NCBI RefSeq assembly: GCF_030813005.1 | Contig: NZ_JAUSTU010000004.1 | Span: 176,706-240,705, forward strand | From: Robertmurraya andreesenii | GTDB lineage: Bacteria; Bacillota; Bacilli; Bacillales; Cytobacillaceae | Direction: 5' to 3' | Length of the DNA: 64,000 nt | Part shown: positions 31,891-40,145 of the stretch, piece by piece | How the letters are laid out: each line of letters opens with the position of its first letter | Position numbering within the stretch: the first letter of the stretch is position 1 | Made by a program: the position numbers and the translations under genes | The notes under the pieces: generated by a model | Database searches by the model: none | The model's input: the letters and a program-made list of their open reading frames with translations, nothing else | What the model was told of the DNA's origin: nothing

Positions 31891-31919
31891 TTTACAACGA
31901 TAGGTTGTTTGGTTATAAT
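31891..31919 (+). promoter_or_regulatory. Plus-strand promoter inside an inverted repeat
   Basis: TTTACA (31891-31896), 17-base spacer, TATAAT (31914-31919). The spacer holds GATAGGTTGTTT, which is repeated in inverted form downstream (AAACAAACCTATC, ending about 31975), so a repressor may bind both. Confidence 0.6.
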
Positions 31920-31925
31920 ACAGAT

Positions 31926-32029
31926 AAGGATAAAAAATAAAAGATCTTTTAAATCCGTAACTAAACAAACCTATCGCTGATAGGACGTTTTATATTCTGA
32001 TTAAAAGACACAATGCCTAAGTGTCTTTT
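31926..32029 (+). ncRNA. Candidate small RNA (promoter to terminator, no ORF)
   Basis: About 100 bases lie between a near-consensus plus-strand promoter and a strong terminator hairpin with no ribosome-binding site or open frame. Inside is a perfect CCTATC-GCT-GATAGG hairpin (31970-31984). It is antisense to no annotated gene except the gap itself. An attenuated transcript or an operator region only are alternatives. Confidence 0.4.
32003..32029. terminator. Bidirectional terminator
   Basis: AAAAGACAC/GTGTCTTTT stem with A and T tracts on both sides. Ends the minus-strand sigma-like gene and the candidate plus-strand RNA. Confidence 0.75.
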
Positions 32030-32044
32030 GTTCCGAGATAATTG

Positions 32045-32599
32045 TTAAGCGATTCCTGCCAGTTTCGTTTGACACTTTGCTCTAAAACGCTTGATAGTCG
32101 TTCGATGAGTTTCAATGTTCCCTCCGATAGAATGCGCCAACATTCTACTTAATTCGAGGTCATTCGTAACTCCTTCCGACCAAGCTTTTAGAATAGCTAA
32201 TTTTTTAGAGTCGCGCTGCGCCAACAGTGCGGCTTTTTTAATTAAAGTCTCATGGGATTCCGTTTCGAGTATCGTATCTTCGACGTTCGCCAAAACGTCT
32301 TCGATTTCGAAAACGGTGTTTGCTTCTGTACTATAAAGTGATATTGATTCGGGTATCTTTCGACGTTTTAAATGGACTGCCGCTACTTTTCCGCATATCC
32401 GTTTAGCGTATGCTTTCAAATTTCGAATGCTCGTCCCATAATTTTCAATTGCCTTACCTATTTTTTGGTAGCATTCATATTCGTACGAAGTGATGTCGTT
32501 AAAAACATGATCGTACTTTCTTGACATCATTTCCACTACGGTAACTACTTCCTCATTTCCAACCGCTTTAGCGATTCTATTAAGTTGTAATTCTTTCAA
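32045..32599 (-). CDS. Sigma-factor-like phage regulator
   Basis: 184 residues from TTG 32599 behind AAGGAGG. The N-terminal helical part has SRKYDHVFNDITSYEYECYQ like a reduced sigma region 2. A Ser/Glu linker follows, then a C-terminal HTH (WSEGVTNDLELSRML...TTIKRFRAKC, about 140-180) of region-4 type. Probably a phage transcription regulator of early/middle genes. It is divergent from the CI-like repressor, the classic position for a Cro-controlled early operon, and is preceded by the repeated 47-bp element. Confidence 0.7.
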   Translation of the reverse strand: MKELQLNRIAKAVGNEEVVTVVEMMSRKYDHVFNDITSYEYECYQKIGKAIENYGTSIRNLKAYAKRICGKVAAVHLKRRKIPESISLYSTEANTVFEIEDVLANVEDTILETESHETLIKKAALLAQRDSKKLAILKAWSEGVTNDLELSRMLAHSIGGNIETHRTTIKRFRAKCQTKLAGIA

Positions 32600-32617
32600 T
32601 AATATTACCTCCTTTTT

Positions 32618-32664
32618 CGCCTTTCATATATGATATTCGCTCGGGATGGTCGAAATTGGTTCAC
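32618..32664 (-). promoter_or_regulatory. Repeated 47-bp promoter-like element, copy 1
   Basis: On the minus strand GTGAACCAATTT, an 8-9 base variable block, then CGAGCGAATATC and a loosely matching tail. A second copy lies at 43294-43339 upstream of the DnaD-like gene. This copy ends 19 bases from the sigma-like gene start. Confidence 0.55.
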
Positions 32665-32689
32665 TTTTTAAAAACTTTTTGCGATTTTT

Positions 32690-32850
32690 GTGTAATTATT
32701 ATCTTGGTATGTAATAATATCTAAGTGATGCCTTTTTTCTATCCTTTGCGTATGTTCATTATAACTAGGCTATTACATTATTTCAAGTAATAATTGCTAG
32801 TTTTTGAATATTTTTATATAATTAGTAATAGAATGAGTAATTTATCTGGA
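32690..32850. promoter_or_regulatory. Putative CI operator array with repressor promoter
   Basis: Several copies of a GTAATWAT half-site in both orientations (for example 32691, 32709, 32771, 32785, 32824) lie between the divergent sigma-like and CI-like genes. On the plus strand TTGCTA (32794-32799), 17-base spacer, TATAAT (32817-32822) should drive the CI-like gene. Confidence 0.55.
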
Positions 32851-32860
32851 GGTATTGGTA

Positions 32861-33451
32861 ATGGATATTACAAAATACATAGGCAAGGCTATAGCTCATT
32901 ACAGAGAACAAAAAGAATGGTCGACAGTGCAACTTGCTGAGAAATCGGGCCTTTCACAAGGTTCAATTTCATTATATGAGAATGGTAAAAGAAATCCTTC
33001 CGAAGAAGCTATCGAAAAAATAGCGAACGCACTAGGTGTTTCCGTTAAAATATTGCTAGAACGTGCTGAAAGTTTCCATATACAGGACGCACGCTTGGTA
33101 AAAGATGTTTCCGGCCGTTATTTAGAACAGGAAAAGAATCCTGCATACGATAGAATGCGGAAAATTGAACGTCTTTACCATATAAACGACCTAGTATTTG
33201 AACTTAACCCAGACGTTTTCATAACCCTAAACGCAAAAGTCTACGACCTTCTAGGTGAAACTGAATATGGTCGTAGAGGACTCCATTTGCGTAGAGAGAA
33301 AACATCGCTAATTACTCAATTAGTCGAGAAGTCGTTTAGCGAATTTTTAGATGACCATCGTGACGAAATAGCTTATCGCATCGAAGAAAATCTTAAAAAA
33401 ATGGAAGTAAATGCTTATCAGCTAATTGACGAAATGCGTCAAAATAGATAA
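32861..33451 (+). CDS. CI-like repressor (Xre HTH)
   Basis: 196 residues from ATG 32861 (GGAGG 8 bases upstream). Xre-type HTH QLAEKSGLSQGSISLYENG (about 24-42) with the RNPSEEAIEKIANALGVS helix. The C-terminal part is helical and lacks a LexA-type peptidase motif (no S/K dyad seen), so it is not self-cleaving; relief of repression must use another route. Plus strand, opposite to the lytic genes, in the expected immunity position but 10 kb from the integrase. Confidence 0.85.
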   Translation: MDITKYIGKAIAHYREQKEWSTVQLAEKSGLSQGSISLYENGKRNPSEEAIEKIANALGVSVKILLERAESFHIQDARLVKDVSGRYLEQEKNPAYDRMRKIERLYHINDLVFELNPDVFITLNAKVYDLLGETEYGRRGLHLRREKTSLITQLVEKSFSEFLDDHRDEIAYRIEENLKKMEVNAYQLIDEMRQNR

Positions 33452-33479
33452 TTAAATTAATATAACGGAGGTACACGCA

Positions 33480-33713
33480 TTGGCGGTCGAAGTAACTATC
33501 ACGAATTGTTTACTTCGCGACCGACGCCTTGCTGCCGACCTCACCCAAGAAGAACTAGCACGAATAATCGGTATCAGTAAATCACGAGTATCAGAATATG
33601 AGAATATGGAGCGTATAATGTCGTTCACTACCTTAATCAAGTTTGCTTACGTATTAAACTGCGGTATGGACGAATTATACAAGTATAAAATTGTCGGTCG
33701 CAGACGAGGATAA
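33480..33713 (+). CDS. Small Xre-family HTH protein
   Basis: 77 residues from TTG 33480 with CGGAGG upstream. HTH LTQEELARIIGISKSRVSEY (about 21-40) fills most of the protein, followed by LKFAY-type helix. Downstream of and co-oriented with the CI-like gene, so it is likely an accessory lysogeny regulator. Confidence 0.8.
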   Translation: MAVEVTITNCLLRDRRLAADLTQEELARIIGISKSRVSEYENMERIMSFTTLIKFAYVLNCGMDELYKYKIVGRRRG

Positions 33714-33769
33714 CGCGCATTTTCCCCGTCTAACCTAAAGTTCCGCAAATGCGTAACCTATACGTAATA

Positions 33770-34774
33770 TTATAGCAATATTTTCGCATAAGAGCGTCGA
33801 AACTTGTCGACATTTATCGACGAAATTGGGCGACTTTGGTAATTTCGCAAGTCATAACCAGCAACAAGCGCCTCGTTCGCGTCCTTAAACCGCTCCGGCT
33901 TTTCGATTCGTCTCAACTCCACGTGTCCTCGCAACTTAGCCGTCACTTGTTCCGCAAACTTTCGTCCGGCCTTATCGTTATCACCGCCGAGTAATAGCGT
34001 TGTAATAGGCGACCGCTTGATGATTTCCGCTTGCTTGTCCGTGAAATTAGCGCCACCGACCGCAATGGCCGGCATCCCAACCGTGCGCCAACTTAATGCG
34101 TCGATTTCCGCCTCTTCCAACACTACCGATAGCCCCTCCGCCTGCGAATAAGTCGACAGCAACTCAATACCGTACACCAACTCGCGCACTGGCGTTGCTC
34201 CCTTATGATACCAAAATGTTTTGCCGTAGGTAGTGCGATATTTCACGTTGCGCAGTCGATTTTGTGCGTCAAACCACGGAAGTACTACGGCCCTACTATT
34301 CGCATCATACCGAATATTGGCGTTACGCTGGACTTCCTCGCTGATGCCCCGCGACTGCAAATACGCGTAGTCCTCGGAATACTTCGCAAGGAGGGCCGGC
34401 GACAACTCTATCAATTTCGGTTGCCCTATTTTTAATTTCGGTAGAGTTAGCGTAATAGACTCGCCATCATACCGCGGGGCATAGGCGTCGAGCAAATAGT
34501 CCTCAGCTTCCTCCCACGTTTCGTTGCGCAGGAACGCGAGTAGCTTGACGAGTCCGCCTTTCGCCCACTCATCGTCGTAGTAACCGCTATCGCCCCATGT
34601 TCCTGCGTAATCGCCATCGAGATTAACGAAAAAACTCGGTGTGTTGTCGTAGCGAAATGGGCTCGCGGCGATTAGCTTATCGCTTGTCCACCGCGGGCGT
34701 GTCCAGTTGAATTCGCGAAGCTCTTGTTCAACGTCAACGTCAACCGTTTGTCCTTGTATTTTTATATTCGCCAT
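33770..34774 (-). CDS. DNA primase, TOPRIM family
   Basis: 334 residues. A degenerate zinc-finger domain at the N-terminus (SPFRYDNTPSFFVNL, WGDSGYYD) lacks the CHC2 cysteines. The middle has the RGISEEVQRNANIRYD block and the C-terminus the TOPRIM signature: VVLEEAEIDALS then LLLGGDNDKAG. It primes replication for the helicase encoded just upstream. No helicase domain is fused, so primase and helicase are separate, as in SPP1-like and many Bacillus phages. Confidence 0.88.
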   Translation of the reverse strand: MANIKIQGQTVDVDVEQELREFNWTRPRWTSDKLIAASPFRYDNTPSFFVNLDGDYAGTWGDSGYYDDEWAKGGLVKLLAFLRNETWEEAEDYLLDAYAPRYDGESITLTLPKLKIGQPKLIELSPALLAKYSEDYAYLQSRGISEEVQRNANIRYDANSRAVVLPWFDAQNRLRNVKYRTTYGKTFWYHKGATPVRELVYGIELLSTYSQAEGLSVVLEEAEIDALSWRTVGMPAIAVGGANFTDKQAEIIKRSPITTLLLGGDNDKAGRKFAEQVTAKLRGHVELRRIEKPERFKDANEALVAGYDLRNYQSRPISSINVDKFRRSYAKILL

Positions 34775-34778
34775 AACC

Positions 34779-34976
34779 TTACGCCCCCGTTCTTCGCTCG
34801 ATTTTTATTTCCGCATTTAGAACATCGCATATCCGTTTTAACGTATTGTAATCGATATTGCGCGTGCCTTTCTCGTATTGGCTAATACTCTGCTGTGTAT
34901 GTCCGGTCAATTCCGCTAGTTGTTTCTGCGTTAAACCCGCTTCTACTCTCAATCTCTTAATTGTTTCCCCCGCCAT
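34779..34976 (-). CDS. Small Xre-type HTH protein
   Basis: 65 residues from ATG 34976 (GGGGGCG 8 bases upstream; a TTG at 34979 is adjacent). GLTQKQLAELTGHTQQSISQ then YEKGTRNIDYNTLKRICDVL: a complete Cro/CI-type HTH and nothing more. Lies between helicase and primase genes, so it may regulate this replication operon. Confidence 0.8.
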   Translation of the reverse strand: MAGETIKRLRVEAGLTQKQLAELTGHTQQSISQYEKGTRNIDYNTLKRICDVLNAEIKIERRTGA

Positions 34977-35053
34977 CAATATCGCCCCCTGCTGCTATAT
35001 CATTCCGTATGCTCCTTTATTATAAACGATTTTGTCCCGCATTTAAGATAGAT

Positions 35054-36400
35054 TCAGAAGTGACTTGCGGCCGCCTCGCCCATATCCAACGCACGTACTA
35101 CGCCAACTTGCGGAATATACAAGATTTCGCCAACTTCGCCCTCGCCGCCGTCACGACCCTTATTTAAGCCGATTAGTCCGCGTCCTTGTTTGTAGTCGGT
35201 GTCGATTCCGATGAGTAAATACGCATCTTCAAGCAGTTGCTTCGTTTTCTTAACGTCCTCACGAGCCGGTATCTTTAACTCGCGATTGCCGTCATCGTCC
35301 TCAGTCTGCTTGCCTTCATCCGCTTGTGTTATCGCGAATATGACGGTATGGGTGCGCCCGGCAAGGTGGCGAAGTTTTTTCGACGTTTCAGCCGCATCGC
35401 CGCCCGCTGTTTTCGACGTGTTACGCTCGTAGTCGAGGTAATAGAACGGGTCAAGCACAACTACGTCCGCCTTCGTTTGCATAATGTCCGCCTCAAGCTG
35501 TCGAAGTGTTCGGCTGTTAAAGTCCTCGTCATCGACCGCTCGCACCGTGATATTACCGGAGATTTGCTCGTTTATGGTGTCGACAAAGAATCGGAAGGCA
35601 GTTTCGAACTCTTCGGAAAGCTTGCCGTAGCGTACCTCGCTCGAGTCGAAGCCAGCCGTTAAGTCCATACCGTGAGTGTTCGCCGTGGTCACGCCTTGTC
35701 GACCGCTAAGGCTGACGAATATGCGCACCCACACCTCGAACCATCCCATTTCCATCGCCCATATAAGTACGTTTGCGCCTTGCGTTGCGGCTTCGATGGC
35801 TTCCTCGAGTGTGACGACGGACTTACCCCGCCCCGACTTACCGTAAACCGTGTAGACGTTCGAGGATACGTAGCCCCCGACGGTTTTATTAATGAAGTCA
35901 AACTTCGATTGCCACAGGCGGAACGACTCGCCGGCTTTACGCCGTTCGTATTCGCTCATGAACTTCTCGCCGACCGTCGCCAATTCCGTTCCTATTTCGT
36001 TACGAACGCTTGTTCTTATTTTAATCGATTCTATTTCCGTTTGCAACCAATCGAAGAACGAAAATACGTCCTTTTGTCCGACCTCATCGAATTTTTGCGC
36101 GAGTTGTCGTTCGACCAAGTCCTTAAATGCGAGCTGCGCGGAATGCTTCTTTATTTCCTTCGTTAAGTATTCATAGCTGTCGCTTACTTGTGGAGTGTAT
36201 ACGAAGTCGGGGCATTCCGCGGTGACGGTCGCATAACTAGGCGCTTGGCCACGATTGCGTTCGGCATAGTCCGCGATAAACCGAAAGACCTGCCTATCGC
36301 CTTCGGTTGTTAAAGATTTCTCGTCAATGCCGAAACGGGTTAGCGCCTGAACGTCGTTGTTATCGATAACTTTCGAGAATAATAGATTTGCGTGGTGCAT
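35054..36400 (-). CDS. Replicative DNA helicase, DnaB-like
   Basis: 448 residues. N-terminal DnaB_N-like helical domain, a linker, then a RecA-type core: Walker A GKSGRGKS (about 189-196), Walker B VVVLDPFYYLDY, and the later GLNKGRDGGEGEV loop. Hexameric 5'-3' helicase for phage replication, loaded by the DnaC-like protein at 37735. Own promoter upstream at 36428-36456. Confidence 0.9.
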   Translation of the reverse strand: MHHANLLFSKVIDNNDVQALTRFGIDEKSLTTEGDRQVFRFIADYAERNRGQAPSYATVTAECPDFVYTPQVSDSYEYLTKEIKKHSAQLAFKDLVERQLAQKFDEVGQKDVFSFFDWLQTEIESIKIRTSVRNEIGTELATVGEKFMSEYERRKAGESFRLWQSKFDFINKTVGGYVSSNVYTVYGKSGRGKSVVTLEEAIEAATQGANVLIWAMEMGWFEVWVRIFVSLSGRQGVTTANTHGMDLTAGFDSSEVRYGKLSEEFETAFRFFVDTINEQISGNITVRAVDDEDFNSRTLRQLEADIMQTKADVVVLDPFYYLDYERNTSKTAGGDAAETSKKLRHLAGRTHTVIFAITQADEGKQTEDDDGNRELKIPAREDVKKTKQLLEDAYLLIGIDTDYKQGRGLIGLNKGRDGGEGEVGEILYIPQVGVVRALDMGEAAASHF

Positions 36401-36427
36401 TCGTTCGACCTCCTTTGCTTAATCGTT

Positions 36428-36456
36428 ACTATACTCGCTAGTTTTAAACGGTGCAA
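36428..36456 (-). promoter_or_regulatory. Promoter of the helicase-primase operon
   Basis: On the minus strand TTGCAC, 17-base spacer, TATAGT, ending about 28 bases before the helicase gene. Confidence 0.65.
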
Positions 36457-36500
36457 TACCGATAATTTTCGCTTGTTGCGCATCTTTATCGGACTACTCG

Positions 36501-36878
36501 TTAAGCTTCTACAATTGGAAAGTGTATTCCATTTACAACAAATGAGCCAACTGAATAGTAATAACCCCCATTACCTGCATCTGCCGTCATTTCAGCTAAA
36601 GCAATAGGATTCTGATTATGAAATAGTGTTACTGTAACCTCATTTATAGTTGTATATTCATCTGGAATATTAACTTGTTCTCCAACTTCTACGTTTGTAA
36701 TTACCGCATCTAATTTAACATTGCTAAACTTACCACTTGCACTTGCACAGCAATCTTGTTCACTTTCTTCAAGAGTAACGATTGTACCATCATCTAACAC
36801 CAGTTTATTTTCATCCCATTCAACAATGCGTTTATAAAGTAAATGTTTGTTTAAATCTTTAAAATCACCATAGTTCAT
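36501..36878 (-). CDS. DUF7448-like phage protein
   Basis: 125 residues. The stretch DDGTIVTLEESEQDCCASAS is the characteristic core of this phage family of unknown function, which is otherwise beta-rich (EVTVTLFHNQNPIALAEM). ATG 36878 with GGAGG upstream. AT-rich, part of a two-gene inserted block (to 37235) with different base use from helicase and loader. Confidence 0.8.
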   Translation of the reverse strand: MNYGDFKDLNKHLLYKRIVEWDENKLVLDDGTIVTLEESEQDCCASASGKFSNVKLDAVITNVEVGEQVNIPDEYTTINEVTVTLFHNQNPIALAEMTADAGNGGYYYSVGSFVVNGIHFPIVEA

Positions 36879-37010
36879 CTATAAAACCTCCTAATTGATT
36901 CGGACTGTTCGGTAATTAATGTCGTTTAATCTTCGGAATGTTCATTAAGACAAGTGAAACAATTCTTCCATCTTGTCCTCTGAGATTGAAATATCAATAT
37001 CGCTACCAAA

Positions 37011-37235
37011 CTACGACATAGTAGATTCTAAGATATTCAAACCAATCTTTGTGTTTTCGTCTATTTCAGTAGACATTTCATACATGTTTCTAAAAACTAT
37101 CTTATTCCCTTGTTTTTTGAAAACCCCAGGCATTCTCCATGTCCAACCGTTACCTATTCTCCCAGTTACTATTAAACTTTCATCAAATGGAATTTCGGAT
37201 ATACTGTCAATCGTCCCAACTTTTTTATATAGCAT
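37011..37235 (-). CDS. Hypothetical small protein
   Basis: 74 residues; a short basic start, then GRIGNGWTWRMPGVFKKQGN and an acidic C-terminus. No match recognised. AT-rich like the gene that follows it. Confidence 0.65.
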   Translation of the reverse strand: MLYKKVGTIDSISEIPFDESLIVTGRIGNGWTWRMPGVFKKQGNKIVFRNMYEMSTEIDENTKIGLNILESTMS

Positions 37236-37306
37236 TTTCTATCCACTCCTTTATGTCGCTTAATGTTTCTGATGTCGTACAGTTTTTGTCGATTGTTCAT
37301 TAAAAT

Positions 37307-37429
37307 TTATTTTTCGACAATTTCCGCAAGTTCCTTCTCGAGCGCTTCTAGCCTGTCCGCATATTCTCCATCACCAAACTCGTCCGCCAACCGTTTATAA
37401 TCGTTGTACTCGTCTAATAAGGCGTCAAT
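37307..37429 (-). CDS. Possible small coiled-coil protein (AUU start or readthrough)
   Basis: A 40-codon frame (IDALLDEYNDYKRLADEFGD, then LEALEKELAEIVEK) continues in the same frame as the 37433 gene after its TAA. It reads like a real phage coiled-coil protein, but the only initiator near its N-terminus is ATT 37429; the stop before it could also be read through. No Shine-Dalgarno sequence is clear. Confidence 0.4.
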   Translation of the reverse strand: MDALLDEYNDYKRLADEFGDGEYADRLEALEKELAEIVEK

Positions 37430-37432
37430 TTG

Positions 37433-37738
37433 TTACCGTTTGCTCTGCACTTTCGGAAAATCGACCCATAGCGTTTCGGTGCCGTACACCGCCGGAAATA
37501 ACCACGACTCGTTATACCATGCGTCATCACCATCGAATTGATAGACGTACACTCCAACGTTACTCACGAATGCACTCTGCTTTACAATTTCCACGCGAGG
37601 CGGGCGAATATCATCCGATACCATACCGTCGAGCACATACGGATTGAAAAGTACCACTACGTCGCCAGGCTGATACGCAGGCTCGAGCGCAAAGTCATCG
37701 AATTTGTGGCGCTTGAATAACCTTTTTAGCCAGTTCAT
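37433..37738 (-). CDS. Hypothetical small protein
   Basis: 101 residues. Starts with a basic amphipathic helix (NWLKRLFKRHKF), then a beta-rich SH3-like part (YQPGDVVVLFNPYVLDG). Overlaps the helicase-loader gene by 4 bases. Not recognised. Confidence 0.7.
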   Translation of the reverse strand: MNWLKRLFKRHKFDDFALEPAYQPGDVVVLFNPYVLDGMVSDDIRPPRVEIVKQSAFVSNVGVYVYQFDGDDAWYNESWLFPAVYGTETLWVDFPKVQSKR

Positions 37739-38526
37739 TTCCGCATCCCCCTTTTGCTTCCGCCTTCGAATTCAATCGGCACACACATATCGCGCATCCT
37801 ATCGTACAGCCTAGCGTCAAACACTTGCGCCATATCCTCGATTGGTAGATTCGAAGTGTAAACGGTCGGCAGTCCGTTAGCCGTGCGATAGTTAATAATC
37901 GTATGCAAGTCGCCTCTAAACGCATCGGTTGCCCCGCGCACGCCAATATCGTCGATGACGGCAAACGGTGCGTGCTTCGCCTTTTCCATCGAGGTATAAT
38001 ACGGACGGCTGTATTGCTCGGCGATGTCTTGCGGAATGTTGCCGCGATTAAAGCCGAGGAACAACGTTTGCCATTCGTTAACGTCGAGGAAGTAAGCCGG
38101 CAGCTGTAACGGTTGCCGCCCGCGCTTAACCGAGCCGACGTAATGCGTGACTATCCATTCGTTCAGCACCGCGCTAGCCGTTGTGGTCTTGCCGGTGCCT
38201 GGCGACTCCGAAAAGAGGTACAGCGATTTAATGCGGTTGTGTGTATCTTTTCCGCCTTGTTCCGCTTTATCATCGAACTGTCGCTCGAAAGTTTTTACAT
38301 ATGCGTCAATTAACCGATAAGCCTGCGCTTGCTCCTTCCGCGCGGGCGAGTTTGCCGTTGTGGTTAAGCGATAGTCAGCCGGCACATTTGCGAGTCCTGC
38401 CCGACCGCTTTTGCCGGTCATTCCGTGCATTCCGATGAAGTGCGCACATGTTCGGTTGCATGACGCGGAGTTTGCGAGTTTGCATTGCGAAGATAGAATG
38501 CAAGTGTTAGCGTGTGTGTTCGTCAA
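37735..38526 (-). CDS. DnaC-like helicase loader (AAA+ ATPase)
   Basis: 263 residues. Walker A SPGTGKTTTASA (about 112-123), Walker B FAVIDDIGVRG, and the sensor-1 TNY...YTSNLPIEDM block with Arg finger (DRMRD) of DnaC/IstB-type loaders. An N-terminal Cys-rich segment (CILSSQCK, CNRTCAHF) may bind zinc. Loads the DnaB-like helicase. TTG 38526 start behind AAAGGA. Confidence 0.85.
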   Translation of the reverse strand: MTNTHANTCILSSQCKLANSASCNRTCAHFIGMHGMTGKSGRAGLANVPADYRLTTTANSPARKEQAQAYRLIDAYVKTFERQFDDKAEQGGKDTHNRIKSLYLFSESPGTGKTTTASAVLNEWIVTHYVGSVKRGRQPLQLPAYFLDVNEWQTLFLGFNRGNIPQDIAEQYSRPYYTSMEKAKHAPFAVIDDIGVRGATDAFRGDLHTIINYRTANGLPTVYTSNLPIEDMAQVFDARLYDRMRDMCVPIEFEGGSKRGMRK

Positions 38527-38549
38527 TGGCGTTCAATCCTTTCCGTTAT

Positions 38550-39209
38550 TTATTCGCGCGAGTCGTCGATGATATCTAAACCCTCTTTCGGCGCGTACAA
38601 TGACCGTCCTGTCTCGTATTTGCCGTACGCCCACCCTCGGCCATCAACTCGGTCTGCCTTCGCAATTTCTAGCGAGGTCTTACCGCGGACAACGTCACCC
38701 ACGCGAACCTCCGTCGGCTGTGGCGCGTTCAAATATTCCGACGGCACTTCGAGTCCTAGCGCCCTTCTTAGAGCGATTGCCTTGCCGATGTGGACGTTGA
38801 AGCAGTCGGTCAGCGCGCACTTGGCGATTCCGCGGAAACTTGTACGTGTTTTTTCGTAGAATGGTGAGTGATACGTGATGTAACAAACTACTGTTCTTTT
38901 TTCCGCATTCACATCGAAATTCACTTTTTCGCTCGCCGGGTCAAACGCGCTCGGGCCATAATTTAGCGAATGACATCCCGGGCGCCATGTCGTACTCAAC
39001 TCCGCCACATCGCGCTTTGCCATTTCGACGATTTCGTCGCGATGCTCTTGCGCGGTGATTGGCGTAAACTTTCCGACCGGCGCAACCGCTTGTAAATCTC
39101 GTTTAGCATCCTCGTAACCTTTCGCCAATGCCGCAAGTCGCAATTCTTCGATTGCTTCGCGCGCTTGTTCGACCGCCTTTTCGTAACGTGCTTCGATTTC
39201 GTTTTTCAT
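38550..39209 (-). CDS. Hypothetical phage protein with coiled coil and KOW-like end
   Basis: 219 residues. N-terminal coiled coil (ARYEKAVEQAREAIEELRLA), a central region with the CALTDCFNVHIGKAIALRRA block, and a C-terminal beta-rich VRVGDVVRGKTSLEI segment. Resembles other multi-copy hypothetical proteins of this phage in its last part. Function unknown. Confidence 0.68.
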   Translation of the reverse strand: MKNEIEARYEKAVEQAREAIEELRLAALAKGYEDAKRDLQAVAPVGKFTPITAQEHRDEIVEMAKRDVAELSTTWRPGCHSLNYGPSAFDPASEKVNFDVNAEKRTVVCYITYHSPFYEKTRTSFRGIAKCALTDCFNVHIGKAIALRRALGLEVPSEYLNAPQPTEVRVGDVVRGKTSLEIAKADRVDGRGWAYGKYETGRSLYAPKEGLDIIDDSRE

Positions 39210-39305
39210 TCCGAATTCCTCCCCGTTTTTAGTTGCCCGACCTTTTGCCGAAAGTCGAGGCGTTTGATTGCGTTGTCTAGCGCTTGCCTATTGCGTTAGA
39301 CTGCT

Positions 39306-40145
39306 TTATTGTGCCGCAAGCATTCGGATTAATTTATTGCGGTCGATTCCTAAGGTATCAACAAAGTGAATAAACGCTTTTTCAGTAATAACATCCTTTG
39401 TTTTTCCCTTTACTTTAGCGAATAATGGTGCTGTATCTGTCTCAACATTTACGAAAGTAAGATTATCTGTTAATGACTGTTTCTTAGATTCGATAGCACT
39501 CTCTCGTCTAGCGTAAAAAGGTTCATCTCTAAAATGGTCAACTATAACACTACGAAAATCTGATTCTCTAACAACGTCCTTTAATTCGCTGTCATCGTGT
39601 GGGTTAATATCTGCTAATTTCAACCAACTTTCGTACTCCTTACTTGCGGTTATTAGTCTCTTATTAACTGCGATCCCAGTTACAATCTCCGTTTCCGGTT
39701 TTAGTGTGATTCCTGCAATGTAGTCAGTTTGAAGTGTTTCTTTTAGTATCAAGTCTCTTAAAGCGTAATAAAATTTGTGGATAGATATCCCTTTCTCTTT
39801 CAAGTCTTTAAGTAAAGGGCTGTTTGTTTTTTGCAAATGCTCTACTATTGCTTTTGCTCTGTCTCCAGCGTACTTAGTTGTGAGAATTTCTGAATTCCCT
39901 TCAATCACGCCGTATCGTTGGCAAGCTAAATTTGCTTTATACACTCCTATGAACTTTGCGTGATGCTCTCCTCTCTTTAGTACGCCATGCGTTCTTAGAA
40001 CATCAACTACTAACGGTGATTGATAAAGTAAATCCGACGCTTTTTCTTCTGCAAATAATCGAAAACCTACGTTCCTTCTTGTATTCCTTTCGAGTCTTGC
40101 AAATACCGCACTTCCAACTGTTTCATCAGTTCTATTCTTCTTCAT
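39306..40145 (-). CDS. Hypothetical protein, partner of the ParB-like gene
   Basis: 279 residues, Lys/Glu-rich, helical, no recognised motif; ends with a DTLGIDRNKLIRMLAAQ helix. Overlaps the ParB-like gene by 14 bases and shares its more AT-rich base use, so the two probably act or move together. No Walker motif, so it is not ParA. Confidence 0.65.
   Translation of the reverse strand: MKKNRTDETVGSAVFARLERNTRRNVGFRLFAEEKASDLLYQSPLVVDVLRTHGVLKRGEHHAKFIGVYKANLACQRYGVIEGNSEILTTKYAGDRAKAIVEHLQKTNSPLLKDLKEKGISIHKFYYALRDLILKETLQTDYIAGITLKPETEIVTGIAVNKRLITASKEYESWLKLADINPHDDSELKDVVRESDFRSVIVDHFRDEPFYARRESAIESKKQSLTDNLTFVNVETDTAPLFAKVKGKTKDVITEKAFIHFVDTLGIDRNKLIRMLAAQ

Noticed and set aside
32861..33451. 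LexA-like self-cleaving repressor
   Set aside because: No A/C-G cleavage site or Ser-Lys dyad is visible in the C-terminal part.
35672..36166. 164-codon plus-strand frame opposite the helicase
   Set aside because: Antisense to the conserved helicase core, no own signals.
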